A stretch of 64,000 bases of DNA, from positions 83,674-147,673 of the forward strand of contig CBDUYN010000002.1 of the NCBI GenBank assembly GCA_965371445.1, in the 5' to 3' direction. Shown one piece after another: positions 36,332-45,090 of this stretch. Position 1 is the first letter of the stretch. Each line of letters starts with the position of its first letter. This DNA comes from DASWIG01 sp965371445. GTDB taxonomy: Bacteria > Acidobacteriota > Thermoanaerobaculia > Multivoradales > J023. The notes under the pieces are model-generated. The model searched no databases, was not told the origin of the DNA, and saw only the letters and a program-made list of their open reading frames with translations. Position numbers and translations under genes: made by a program.

Positions 36332-37632
36332 GAGCTGACCCCCGAGACGACCCAGTTGGGCAGGTTTTCCGTATCGAGCCAATCTTCGATCTGGCGCCAG
36401 GTCACCAGAGCCCCGGCGACGACGTTGTAGTGCTGGGTGAAGTGCTGGACGAGAAAGCTTTTCTCGAGCTGCTTTTTCGAGATGTAGAGCTCGCGCTCGG
36501 AGGCGCCGGCGCTGATCATCCGGGCGAAGACGATGTAGGCCTGGACCAGGTCGACGCCGGGCAGGTGCGGCAGGCTCTTGGCGGCGCTGCGCACCGGTTC
36601 CATCATGGAGTCCATGCCAAAGGGCATCCTCTCGCCGAGCTTCAAGCCCCACTTGACGGGATCAAAAGAGACGTCGAGCATCTTCTTTGGCCGGTTGGCC
36701 ACGAAGGCCATGCGGGCCCGGATCTCGCCGGTCGACTTGACCTGGAAGTTGATCACCTGAAAGGCCGCGTCGAAACGTCCCGGACCGTAGGCCAGGAGGC
36801 TTTCCTCGGGAACTTGCAGAAACGCGTAACCGAGGCCGTAGACGGCGACGTCGTCCTCGCCCGGCGGATCCTCGTCGCGGGTGACGAGCTCCGAGGAGAG
36901 GACGAGGTAGCTCGACTCGGAAAGCGGTACCGTCCCCGAGGGAAACTCGGGGCCGAAGGGAGCCAGCTGGAGCTTGAAGTCAAAAATCGAGACCTTGACG
37001 ACGATCCACTCGTAGGTCGTGCCGAGCTCGCGCAAGTCGACGATTCGGTACTTGTCCTCGTCGGCGAACTTGCCGGGCTCTTCGCCCGGTGACTTGTAAT
37101 AGGCCAGCTCGAAGCCAAAGCCGCGGTGCTCCTCGATCGTTTCGGGGTACCAGCTGAGCGGCCGCAGCCATTTCGGCGGTGCCTCGCCGGCCTTGTCAGG
37201 AAAGGCGGTCGGGGCCGCAAAGTCGCTGACCCGGCAGAAGTAGCGTAGGACGAACTCCTCCAACTGACGCCGGTTCCACTCGACGGCTTGTTCTCGGGCC
37301 TTGGCCGTCCTCCCCGGATTGCGCGGACGGTCAAAAAACTGCTCCTGGACGTTGCCCATGATCGCCATCGGCTCGCCAGCGATCTCGACCTCGTCGAAAA
37401 AGCCCAGGCTCGTGTCCGGACGGTTGTGCGTCGCCGAGAGGTTGAAGGTGTCGCGGTAGGTACCGTCGCGATCGGTGCGCTCCCACCAGGCCAAAAGCTC
37501 CAGGCCTTTGGCGAGGGAGTCCCCGACCTGGTCGATCAGCTGCCGGTCCTCGGAGGTCATCTCGTCGATCGTCGCGGGAGGTGTCTCTCTCCCGGGCCCG
37601 GTGGCCGGGCCTTGGGCTGTCGCTTCCCTCAT
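36328..37632 (-). CDS. Hypothetical protein, operon member
   Basis: 434 residues, soluble, no recognised domain. It has many aromatic residues (ELLAWWERTDRDGTYRDTF; FGFELAYYKSPGEEPGKF) and a conserved-looking C-terminal helical part (LVQAYIVFARMISAGASERE). The start overlaps the stop of the winged-helix gene and its stop overlaps the patatin start. Such tight coupling suggests a complex with its neighbours. Function unknown. Confidence 0.7.
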   Translation of the reverse strand: MREATAQGPATGPGRETPPATIDEMTSEDRQLIDQVGDSLAKGLELLAWWERTDRDGTYRDTFNLSATHNRPDTSLGFFDEVEIAGEPMAIMGNVQEQFFDRPRNPGRTAKAREQAVEWNRRQLEEFVLRYFCRVSDFAAPTAFPDKAGEAPPKWLRPLSWYPETIEEHRGFGFELAYYKSPGEEPGKFADEDKYRIVDLRELGTTYEWIVVKVSIFDFKLQLAPFGPEFPSGTVPLSESSYLVLSSELVTRDEDPPGEDDVAVYGLGYAFLQVPEESLLAYGPGRFDAAFQVINFQVKSTGEIRARMAFVANRPKKMLDVSFDPVKWGLKLGERMPFGMDSMMEPVRSAAKSLPHLPGVDLVQAYIVFARMISAGASERELYISKKQLEKSFLVQHFTQHYNVVAGALVTWRQIEDWLDTENLPNWVVSGVSS

Positions 37633-38102
37633 GGGCCGATCCTTTTGTAACGGGTCTTCAAGCCCGCGCCGACGCGTTCGACGAGACCCTCTGCCTGGAG
37701 CTTTGAAAGCCTCTCGGTCAACGCGTAGCGGGTCTCCCCGGTCCGCTCCACGAGCTCACGCATCGAAGCGCTGCCGTCGAGATCGGTGAGCGCCTCGAGC
37801 AGCGCCTTCTCGCCCTTGGCGAGGCCGTCGGTCTTCCTGGCCGTCGCCTTGCCAGGCGGCGCGGCCTGCTTCGCGGCGGGAGCTTTCTTCGCGGGGGCCA
37901 CCTTGGCTGCCGGCGCTTTCTTGGTGGATCGCTCCTCGGTAGCTTCGTCGATGACGGTCTCGATTCTGTCTTTCGTGTCGGCGGCTTTCTCCTCGGCCGG
38001 TGGCTTCGTCCAGAGCCGGTTGTGGTGCCGCAGGGGATCGTCGGCGAGCCAGTTGACGAAGCGGCCGACGACGGCGTCGAAACCCTGTTCCAGCCTGGCC
38101 AT
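37629..38102 (-). CDS. AK-rich linker plus winged-helix protein
   Basis: 157 residues in three parts: an N-terminal helix with WLADDPLRHHNRLW, a low-complexity Lys/Ala/Pro linker at about 60-90 (histone-like, KKAPAAKVAPAKKAPAAK), and a C-terminal winged helix (ALTDLDGSASMRELVERTGE, LTERLSKLQAEGLVERVG). It may tie a granule- or DNA-associated assembly together or regulate the operon. The gap to the preceding gene is 2 bases. Confidence 0.75.
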   Translation of the reverse strand: MARLEQGFDAVVGRFVNWLADDPLRHHNRLWTKPPAEEKAADTKDRIETVIDEATEERSTKKAPAAKVAPAKKAPAAKQAAPPGKATARKTDGLAKGEKALLEALTDLDGSASMRELVERTGETRYALTERLSKLQAEGLVERVGAGLKTRYKRIGP

Positions 38103-38104
38103 GG

Positions 38105-39454
38105 TCAGCTCCTTCCCTCACCGTGGTGAAACATCTTCCCGAGACCTTTTTCCCGCAGCCGCGAGAACCTCTTTCGGGCCGCCTCACAGGGCTCGGCCAC
38201 CAGGCGCCGCCAGCGTTCGCGCCCTCCGGCCGAGCCGTCCGGGCGGTAGAAGAGGAAGCCTTTGACGGTCTCTTGCTCGGCGTCGCCTCCGGCGGCGTCG
38301 AGGGCGAGAGTAAAAGCCGAGGCCGTGCCGTGGGCGAAGGCCTGGTCGTCGGCGTCGCTCCAGGCTACGGCGTGGCGGTCGACGAAATCGGCCACCACCT
38401 CGGGGTGGCGGAGATTGACCATGGCAAAGGCCCAGGCGAGCCCGGCGAGAGCGTTGCGCCGCGCCGACGCCCGGGGCGCCTCGTCGCGTGCCTTCGTAAA
38501 AGCGCGGGGGAGCGTCCCCGGAAAGGTCTGGCTGGCGGCGAAGTAGAGGCCACGGCCGACACCGTGCCAGTAGAGCTCCTGCTCTTCGCCCTCCAGGCGT
38601 GCGTCGACCTCGTCAAGGAGATGTGGCTCGAGGTTGCGGACCACAAGCCCCAGCGCCTCGAAAGCTGGCGGCCGCAGGGCGGGCCGGGCGTTCGAGCGCA
38701 CGCCTTCGCGAAAACGCTCCAGGGCGGCGTCGAGGTCCGAGGAGCCGGGGATTTCGCGGCGGGCGAGCGAGAGGCCGAGCCCGGTGTGAAGCGGCAGACG
38801 GGCAGCGCGGGGCAGGGAGTCGAGGGCCTTCGCGCTCAAGAGCCCGCGTGGGGCACCATCGCCGTTGCTCTTTACCCAGGCGGCCTCGGCGTAGACGTAG
38901 CCCAGCCCCTCGAGCAGCCAGAGGCTGCGGTAGAGGTCATGCTCGCGAGCCCGACGGACGGCCTCTTCGAGCGCCGTTTCCGACTCGCCGACGAGCCCCA
39001 GGATCTGGTGGGCGTACTCGAAGTCGCGAAACGCCTCGAGCTTCGAGGCGAGCTCGCGCCAGGCGCTCTGCTGGGAGCGCGGCATGGCGGCTTCGACGAT
39101 TCCGGCAGCCTCGCAGGCGGCCTCGAGGGAGCCGCGCAGAAGGGCGGTCGAAAAGACGCTCCGTCCGGCGTCGAAGCTCGGGCGGGCGACGTCGAAAAAC
39201 GCGTCGAAGGGCATTCCTACGAGCTTGCGTAGGCCCTCGCCGAGCTCAGCCTCGGCGGCTTCGGCGACGTTGTCGAAAGCCTCGGTCACCGCTTCCGACG
39301 GATGGAGCGTCATCATCGCGGTCAGCGACTTCAGGGTCTGCTGCGCCCCGAAGAGGGTCATGGAGAACGAGAACCGGTAAAACGACTCCAGGAGCTCACC
39401 GGCCGTCTCCTCGGAAGAACCGCTTCCCTCCGTATTCGCTGTGGCGGACGCCAT
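38105..39454 (-). CDS. DUF1702(UnbL)-like protein with phasin-like N-terminus
   Basis: 449 residues from the ATG at 39454 (4 bases after the 60-residue gene). Residues about 20-110 are a phasin-like helical segment (LLESFYRFSFSMTLFGAQQT) also found as a separate small protein at 43061-43399. The rest shows the DUF1702 outline: LPLHTGLGLSLA, FEALGLVVRNLEPH, YWHGVGRGLYFAAS, NALAGLAWAFAMVNLRHPEVV. It is a clear paralogue of 41764-43068. DUF1702 proteins (UnbL) accompany UnbV in enediyne clusters; their biochemical role is not known. Family call made by eye. Confidence 0.6.
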   Translation of the reverse strand: MASATANTEGSGSSEETAGELLESFYRFSFSMTLFGAQQTLKSLTAMMTLHPSEAVTEAFDNVAEAAEAELGEGLRKLVGMPFDAFFDVARPSFDAGRSVFSTALLRGSLEAACEAAGIVEAAMPRSQQSAWRELASKLEAFRDFEYAHQILGLVGESETALEEAVRRAREHDLYRSLWLLEGLGYVYAEAAWVKSNGDGAPRGLLSAKALDSLPRAARLPLHTGLGLSLARREIPGSSDLDAALERFREGVRSNARPALRPPAFEALGLVVRNLEPHLLDEVDARLEGEEQELYWHGVGRGLYFAASQTFPGTLPRAFTKARDEAPRASARRNALAGLAWAFAMVNLRHPEVVADFVDRHAVAWSDADDQAFAHGTASAFTLALDAAGGDAEQETVKGFLFYRPDGSAGGRERWRRLVAEPCEAARKRFSRLREKGLGKMFHHGEGRS

Positions 39455-39458
39455 CGTG

Positions 39459-39641
39459 CTACTCGTCTTTCTCGTCACCGCATTCGTCGCAGCTTGAGTC
39501 CATCGTCTTGATCACCGAGTCGAGGCTCTGCTCGGCCATCTTCTGGACGCTGCGCGTCGACTGGGCGACCATTTCCGCGGAGGTGGCGGCGGCGTTGAAG
39601 GGTAGGAGGGCGAGGCGGCTCAGCATCTTGGTCATTTCCAT
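39459..39641 (-). CDS. Small phasin-like protein with Cys pair
   Basis: 60 residues, amphipathic helix (FNAAATSAEMVAQSTRSVQK) ending SSCDECGDEKDE with a CxxC pair. AGGAG precedes the ATG at 39641 by about 7 bases. Gap 27 bases from UbiB-like gene and 4 bases to the next. The helix resembles the phasin-like proteins of the operon; the Cys pair could bind metal or be a redox site. Confidence 0.6.
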   Translation of the reverse strand: MEMTKMLSRLALLPFNAAATSAEMVAQSTRSVQKMAEQSLDSVIKTMDSSCDECGDEKDE

Positions 39642-39668
39642 GGTCTGATCTCCTGTCTGGGTTTCCGG

Positions 39669-41255
39669 TCAAGGCTTCTTCAAGGTGACACGAAGAAAGA
39701 GCACTCCGAAGAGGGCGAAAAGAGCGAGGGCTGCTCGATCGCCCCAGACGCCGCCGAGGGCGGCGTCGGGGTGGCGGGCGACGAGCGCCACGGCCACCAT
39801 GGCGAGGACGAGGGCCACGGCGGCGGCGCCGCGGCCCGCCCGGCGGCGGTCCGGCGCTGCGGTGCGGACGACGAACCCCGTTTCGGGGTCGTTGGCCGTC
39901 TGCAGGAAACGGTCGAGCTTGCTCGGCAGCTCGAGAAGGCCGGCGAGGTAGGTCTCCATCACGGCGGCCGCTTGCTCGGGCCTCGCGAGCTGGCGCAGCT
40001 GGTTCCAGCCGGCCGTCCACTCGAGGTCGGTCAAGGCGTCACGCAGCGGATCGCTCGCCCCGGCGAAACGTTCCACGGAGCGCGCCGTCGTGTAGAGGCC
40101 ACGGTAAAAAGCGACGAGGTGCGCGCGGGCGATATACCCGTATTCACGCACCAGGCGCCAGTGCAGGACGGCGAACTCGGCGATGCCCTCGCCGTTTTCG
40201 CTCCAGGCGCCGTCGCGAAACGGGATGACCTGGCGCATGCGCGAGCGCAGCTCGCCGGGGCGGACCGCGCCGTCCCCCGGCTGGAGCTCGCGGCGCAGGC
40301 AGGCGGCGGCCTGGTCGCCCTCGTGGCGGGCGACGGCGCGCAGGTAGTCCCAGAGGTTGACCTGGGAGGCGGTGGGAAGGGCGACGAAGCGTCCGCCGCA
40401 TAAGGCCAGGCGTCCGTCGGCGAGCTCGACGACTTCGGCCTCGACGCCCACCAGGCCCGCCGTCACCAGGAGGCGCAGCCAGACGAGGCCGACGCGGCGT
40501 GCCAGGTCCTCGGCGTCGGCCTGGAGCGGTCCGGGCGGGGCGGCGATCTCGTCGAGGGTTTTTCCCCCGGGGTCTTCGACCACCAGGACGCGGGAGGTGC
40601 TGCGCGACGACTCGACCCGGGGCACCAGGACGAGCTCCGGCGCGGCGAGGTCGCGCGCCAGGGTCTCCAGCGACTCCGCCTCGCGGCGCAGGTCGAGCCG
40701 CGCCAGGAGGTCCCGCTGGAAGTCGTCGAGCACCTCGTCAAAAGACACCTCGGAGCGTCCGGCAAAGACCCGCCGCAAGGCCCGGAGCGAGCGGATCTCG
40801 CCCTCAAGCTCTTCCCTCCAGCCTGGGCGCGTGACCTTGACCAGCACACGCAGGCCGTTGGTGAGCACCGCGCGGTGGGTCTGATGGAGACGGCGGCTCG
40901 CCCGGGGCTCCTCCTCGAAGGCGGCGAAGACCTGATCCAAGGGGCCCAGCTCGCCGACGAGAAGCTCGTGGACGGCCTCGGCCGCGAGCGGTGGCGCCTG
41001 GTCCTCGAGCGCCAGGAGCTCACCGGCGTCGCGGACCGGCAGGACGTCGAGGCGAGTGGCGAGGTAGCGTCCGAGGACGACGCCGTAGGGTCCGAGCTCG
41101 ACGAGGGCGTCGCGCAGCCGGGCGCCGAAGGTTGTGTCCTCGCCGTGGAGGGGACCGATGCGCCGCGGTCCCGCGAGGAGCGCGTGCTCGGCGAGGAGGC
41201 GCTCGACTTCGCGGCGGCTTCGCCGGCGGGAGAGGACGGCGTCGGGACGACTCAA
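39669..41255 (-). CDS. Degenerate UbiB/ABC1 pseudokinase
   Basis: 528 residues from a TTG at 41255 (a CTG at 41261 is also possible). Overall order matches UbiB: N-terminal helices, VLVKVTRPGWREEL with the ATP-binding Lys, long helical core, and two C-terminal membrane helices (AAVALVLAMVAVALVA; ALFALFGVLFLRVTL). The KxGQ motif reads VLGRYLATR, the HxDxHPGN segment reads VGVEAEVVEL, and DFG reads CGG, so the metal and catalytic residues are missing. An intact homologue is at 43420-45090, so this is likely a pseudokinase partner. Confidence 0.75.
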   Translation of the reverse strand: MSRPDAVLSRRRSRREVERLLAEHALLAGPRRIGPLHGEDTTFGARLRDALVELGPYGVVLGRYLATRLDVLPVRDAGELLALEDQAPPLAAEAVHELLVGELGPLDQVFAAFEEEPRASRRLHQTHRAVLTNGLRVLVKVTRPGWREELEGEIRSLRALRRVFAGRSEVSFDEVLDDFQRDLLARLDLRREAESLETLARDLAAPELVLVPRVESSRSTSRVLVVEDPGGKTLDEIAAPPGPLQADAEDLARRVGLVWLRLLVTAGLVGVEAEVVELADGRLALCGGRFVALPTASQVNLWDYLRAVARHEGDQAAACLRRELQPGDGAVRPGELRSRMRQVIPFRDGAWSENGEGIAEFAVLHWRLVREYGYIARAHLVAFYRGLYTTARSVERFAGASDPLRDALTDLEWTAGWNQLRQLARPEQAAAVMETYLAGLLELPSKLDRFLQTANDPETGFVVRTAAPDRRRAGRGAAAVALVLAMVAVALVARHPDAALGGVWGDRAALALFALFGVLFLRVTLKKP

Positions 41256-41257
41256 CT

Positions 41258-41767
41258 TCAGGTCCCCGTTTCGTTTCCGGCGGCCTCGGCGAGGTCGGCC
41301 TCGAGGGCCTCCTGGGTCGCCGGTCCGCGGTAGTAGTTGACGATCCGGCGCTCGGCGTCGAGCACCAGGGTGTAGGGGATGGTCAGTCCCCCGAAGCGCT
41401 CGAAGACCTCCTGGTCGCCGAGGAGCTGCATGTAGCCGAGGCCGTGGCGCTCGACGAAGGGACGCACCGCCCGCTCGCCCTCCTCGTCGAGCGCGATGCC
41501 GACGATCTTGACGCCCCGCGCGTCGAGACGCTTGAAGACCGGGATCTCGCGCAGGCAGGGCTGGCACCATGTGGCCCAGAAGTTCAAGACGACGACGTCG
41601 CCGGCGAGCTCCGACGCCGCGACCACGTTGCCGCCGAGCCGGGGCAGGGTGAACTCCGGCGCCGTGTCGCCGACGCGGAGCCGCGCCGGCGGCTCCGAGC
41701 CGCCGCAGGCCGCGAGGGTGAAAACGAAGAAGATGGCAGGCAGAGCCTGCCCTACGAGGGATCTCAT
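41258..41767 (-). CDS. TlpA-like thioredoxin lipoprotein
   Basis: 169 residues. Signal peptide with lipobox LAAC, then a TlpA/ResA-type thioredoxin fold: VVVLNFWATWCQPCLREIPVF with the WCxxC active site, and the cis-Pro region GGLTIPYTLVLD. It should act as a periplasmic disulfide reductant, anchored to a membrane. Overlaps the DUF1702-like stop (ATGA) and nearly touches the next gene. A palindromic repeat lies within the signal-peptide coding part. Confidence 0.9.
   Translation of the reverse strand: MRSLVGQALPAIFFVFTLAACGGSEPPARLRVGDTAPEFTLPRLGGNVVAASELAGDVVVLNFWATWCQPCLREIPVFKRLDARGVKIVGIALDEEGERAVRPFVERHGLGYMQLLGDQEVFERFGGLTIPYTLVLDAERRIVNYYRGPATQEALEADLAEAAGNETGT
41735..41751. repeat. 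Palindromic element inside the TlpA signal sequence
   Basis: GGCAGGC-AGA-GCCTGCC, a 7-bp stem with a 3-base loop. The same stem with a GCA loop occurs downstream of the amidase at 58651-58667, so this seems to be a dispersed intergenic palindrome that has entered a coding sequence. Confidence 0.65.
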
Positions 41768-43068
41768 GCACCTTTCTCCGTAGGCTTTCGTTCCAGAGCT
41801 TCGTAAAGACTACCGGAACGGTTCCCCGCCAGTGTCTCCCCCCCTTGATCCCCCGAAGGGGACAGTGCCTCCTGGCAGGGGTCGTGGATCATTTCTTTCC
41901 ACAGATGAGATAGCGTCTCATCGCATTCGTAGCCGACGAAGCCCTCGATCTCGCTCGCTCCGGGGGTGATGCTGGCCCGCACCTGGACGGCCGCCGCCAC
42001 GGCGTCGACAAAAGACGTCCCCCGCAACTCCTCGCCGCGTTGGGCGAGGACGCTCTCCATCACCTCGGGACGGGTCATGTTGACCATGGCAAAAGCGTAG
42101 GCAATGCCGGCCAGGGCATTCGTTTCTCCGAGCTCGTGGGGAGCCTCTCGCCGCGTCATCTCGACGCCGTGCCAGAAAGAGCCGTAGCCCGGCAAGAGGT
42201 TGACCGGCACGAAGTAGAGGCCACGGCCCACGCCGTGCCAGAAGTACTGCGGCATGTGCGGCTCCTCAGAGATGTCGGCGACCTCGCTTTCGAAGCCGGG
42301 GACGAGCTGGGCAAAAAAGCACCGCGCTTCGAGGCCAAAGGCCTCCAGGGTCTCCTCGGCGTGGCTTGGCCTCGCGTTCTCGCGGCACCAGGCGATGAAG
42401 CGTTCCAGCCGGCGCCGGAGCTCGCGCCGCGGATGGCGAGGGCTCAAGCCCTTCATCAGGTGCTCGGAAAAAGCGAGGCCGAGCCCGGCGTGGAGCATCG
42501 GCCATGCCGATTCCGGAATGGATTCGAGAGCCGGGTCGGTCAAGATGGCGACGGTTTTGCCGGCTTCGAGGTCGTCGAGGAAGGTCTCGCCATAGTCGTG
42601 GCCGAGACCTTCGATGGCCCAGAGCGCCGGATAGGGCTCGAGCTCGTAGGCCCGCTCGACGTAGCGGACGAGCTCGAAGCGCTCGCGGGCCGGCGGATGG
42701 CCGAGGGTACGCCGGACGCCCTTGACCCAGCGAAAGACGTCGAGCTTGTTGCGCCATTCGATCCGGGCAATCGACCCTTCACGGTCGGGGCTCAAGAACC
42801 TGGCCGCATCGAATCCTCCGCCGGCGAGCTTCGCCGCCGCGCCGCTCCATTCGCCGGGATCGAGCATTCCGGCGAGGATCTCGGCGCCGTCCTCGCGCAG
42901 GTCCTCGCCCAGCTGGAAGGCGAGCTGGAGGGGCTCGACGAGCTCGCCCCAGGCCGCCCAGGTCGCCGCGTCGAGCGACGAGCCGTTGCGGCGCACAGAG
43001 AGGCCACGCAGCCCGGCGAGCGCCGAGCTGGCCGAAAAACGCGCCGCTCCTCGCAGGAGGTCAAACAT
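41764..43068 (-). CDS. DUF1702(UnbL)-like protein
   Basis: 434 residues, paralogue of 38105-39454: WPMLHAGLGLAFSE, EAFGLEARCFFAQLVPGFE, YFWHGVGRGLYFVPVNLLPG and NALAGIAYAFAMVNMTRPEV. N-terminal 70 residues are helical (AARFSASSALAGLRGLSV). The start overlaps the phasin-like gene by 8 bases and the stop overlaps TlpA. Assigned to DUF1702 by by-eye pattern (conserved GLG-AF, GxGRxLxF, GxAxxFA); related UnbL proteins are found in enediyne clusters with unknown role. Confidence 0.6.
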   Translation of the reverse strand: MFDLLRGAARFSASSALAGLRGLSVRRNGSSLDAATWAAWGELVEPLQLAFQLGEDLREDGAEILAGMLDPGEWSGAAAKLAGGGFDAARFLSPDREGSIARIEWRNKLDVFRWVKGVRRTLGHPPARERFELVRYVERAYELEPYPALWAIEGLGHDYGETFLDDLEAGKTVAILTDPALESIPESAWPMLHAGLGLAFSEHLMKGLSPRHPRRELRRRLERFIAWCRENARPSHAEETLEAFGLEARCFFAQLVPGFESEVADISEEPHMPQYFWHGVGRGLYFVPVNLLPGYGSFWHGVEMTRREAPHELGETNALAGIAYAFAMVNMTRPEVMESVLAQRGEELRGTSFVDAVAAAVQVRASITPGASEIEGFVGYECDETLSHLWKEMIHDPCQEALSPSGDQGGETLAGNRSGSLYEALERKPTEKGA

Positions 43069-43399
43069 CGCGGCCTCCGGCGACCTCGTCGCGGACCGCG
43101 GCGCGCGTGCGGTCGAGCGACTCCCAGGTGTCGTTTAGGAGCTTGCCCGGCTCGGACCACGAGGAGGAGAAAAGCCGTGCCGCGGTGTCGAGCGCGCCGG
43201 CCTGGAGGCGATCGCCCGCGCGGTAAAAAGCGCGCATCGTCTCACCCATCTCGCGGGCCGCGGCGTTCGACATGGCGTCGAGCTCGCGGGTGCTTTTCGC
43301 CCAACCCTGGCGCGGCATCAGGATGTTCGTCGCCTGGCGCAGGCCGACGAGCGACATGGCCCAGGTGAACCTCAGAACCGATTCGGTCACTTCGCGCAT
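43061..43399 (-). CDS. Phasin-like helical protein
   Basis: 112 residues, almost all helix (SVLRFTWAMSLVGLRQATN; ARLFSSSWSEPGKLLNDTWE). Sequence resembles the N-terminal segment of the DUF1702-like protein at 38105-39454, so the two domains are separate here and fused there. Starts 20 bases after the intact UbiB. Phasins coat lipid or polyester granules; a membrane- or granule-surface role is inferred. Confidence 0.65.
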   Translation of the reverse strand: MREVTESVLRFTWAMSLVGLRQATNILMPRQGWAKSTRELDAMSNAAAREMGETMRAFYRAGDRLQAGALDTAARLFSSSWSEPGKLLNDTWESLDRTRAAVRDEVAGGRDV

Positions 43400-43419
43400 C
43401 GTCTCACGAGTCCCTTTCT

Positions 43420-45090
43420 TCAGGCCAGCCGCCGCACCGTGTCGGCGAGGGCGAGGCCGGCAGCGGCGAGAAAGCCCATTTCCATCGTCCAGAGGTTCAG
43501 GCCCCATCCGGGCGGCGATCCGTCCGGCGGCGACCCGGCCTGGGCGGCGACGAGCGCCACCGCGGCCATGGCGCCGCCGAGGAGGAGGGCCCGGCGGCCG
43601 AGGTCGTCTCCGTCTTCCGTCTCTGAGACCAGCCTCACCGGCAGCTCGCCGTCGAGGAGCCGGTCGATCAGCTCGGCGGTCTTGCCGGGTCCTTCGCGCA
43701 GCAGCCGCCCGCCGGCCGCCGCCGAGTCGAGCAAGCGCTCGGGAGCGAAGCGCTCGCGCCGGCCCTGCCAGGCGAGGAACCGCGAGCACGACTGGGCGAG
43801 GTAGCGTCCGACGTCGAAGTCGGGCTCGAAGCGGGTCACCAGGCCGTCGATGGCGATCGACGAGCGAATGTACTTGACGATGTCGCGCTCGGGCAGGACC
43901 CCGGTCTTTCGCGACAGGGTCAGCATGTCGCCCATGATGCGAGTGAAGTTGACCACCATCTCGCGCTTGCCGCCCGCCTCGACGTACCAGTCCTCGGCCA
44001 GCCGGTCGAGGCCCCGGCGAAAAGTCGCCGGGTCGGCCTCCGGGTTCCAGGCGGCGATCTCGAGGAATTCGTCGTGGAGCAGATCCATGTCGCCTTCGGC
44101 GAGCGCCAGGGTCATGGCGACGAGGTGGCGCCGGCCGTGGCGGCTCATCACCCCGGTGATCCCGAAGTCGACGTAGCCCACGACGCTGCCCTGCAGGATG
44201 AGGAGGTTCGCGGGGTGCAGGTCCGCGTGGTAGAGGCCGTTTCGAAACGCGTCGCCGAGGAAGTTGTCGATCACGTTGGCGGCGAAGCGCTTGCGGTCGA
44301 ACCCCGGCGGCTCCAATCGGCGGATCTCGACCTCGTCGCCCACCTCGCGGGCGCGCAGGTAGTCGATCAAGGTCGAGCCTTCGAGGAACTCGACCACGAG
44401 AGTCCGCGCCGTCGTCAGCTCGTCGACGACCGCGGGCACCGTCTGTACGGGGTTGTCGCGCGCATAGCGGCGCACCCGCTCGCTGTAGCGCGCTTCGTAG
44501 CGGTAGTCGAGCTCCTCCCGGGTCCAGGCGATGAACTCGGCTGTCGGCTCGACGAGCCATTCGAGGAAGGTGAGGCGCAGGATCCGGATCAGCCGTATCG
44601 TCGCCACCATCATGCGGATGTCGCTCCCGAACTGAAGCTCGACGTTGGGCCGCTGGACCTTGACCGCCACTTTCTTGCCCCGGTACCAGGCGACGTGGAC
44701 CTGGCCGATCGAGGCCGTGGCGAGTGGCTGGCGCTCGATCCGCTCGAAGACCTCCTCGGGCGCGCGGCCGACCTCCTCGGTCCAGATACGCTCGACCTCG
44801 CGATAGGGAAAGGGATCGACGCGGTCCAGAAGCTTGAAGAGCGCGTTGCAGTAGCGGATCGAGATGATGTCGGGCTGGAGCGCCAGCATCTGGCCGAACT
44901 TGACGAAGGTGCCCCCCAGGTCTTCGAGCACGAAGCGTAGCCGCTCGGGGCCGTCGAGGTCGCCGGGCGGCAGGCGCCGCAGGAGCCAACGCGGGCCGCC
45001 GGTCCGTCCCAGGATTGAGGCGAGGCCGTGCCGGGCGAGCACCGCGGCGATGTGGCCGAGCCGCAGGAAGCTCCACCAGATGAGCTTCAA
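43420..45090 (-). CDS. UbiB/ABC1-family atypical kinase
   Basis: 556 residues with all family motifs: TFVKFGQMLALQPD (KxGQ), ASIGQVHVAWYRGKKVAVKV (A-rich loop and Lys), GLYHADLHPANLL and GYVDFGITGV. Two C-terminal membrane helices (ALLLGGAMAAVALVAA; MGFLAAAGLALAD). UbiB-type proteins are ATPases that help lipids (ubiquinone precursors) leave the membrane for enzymes. Its presence together with a degenerate paralogue suggests a membrane-embedded hydrophobic intermediate. The ATG overlaps the acyltransferase stop. Confidence 0.9.
   Translation of the reverse strand: MKLIWWSFLRLGHIAAVLARHGLASILGRTGGPRWLLRRLPPGDLDGPERLRFVLEDLGGTFVKFGQMLALQPDIISIRYCNALFKLLDRVDPFPYREVERIWTEEVGRAPEEVFERIERQPLATASIGQVHVAWYRGKKVAVKVQRPNVELQFGSDIRMMVATIRLIRILRLTFLEWLVEPTAEFIAWTREELDYRYEARYSERVRRYARDNPVQTVPAVVDELTTARTLVVEFLEGSTLIDYLRAREVGDEVEIRRLEPPGFDRKRFAANVIDNFLGDAFRNGLYHADLHPANLLILQGSVVGYVDFGITGVMSRHGRRHLVAMTLALAEGDMDLLHDEFLEIAAWNPEADPATFRRGLDRLAEDWYVEAGGKREMVVNFTRIMGDMLTLSRKTGVLPERDIVKYIRSSIAIDGLVTRFEPDFDVGRYLAQSCSRFLAWQGRRERFAPERLLDSAAAGGRLLREGPGKTAELIDRLLDGELPVRLVSETEDGDDLGRRALLLGGAMAAVALVAAQAGSPPDGSPPGWGLNLWTMEMGFLAAAGLALADTVRRLA

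Noticed and set aside
41256..41771. N-terminal extension of the degenerate UbiB gene through the TlpA gene
   Set aside because: The extension is the out-of-frame shadow of TlpA; UbiB similarity starts only after 41255.
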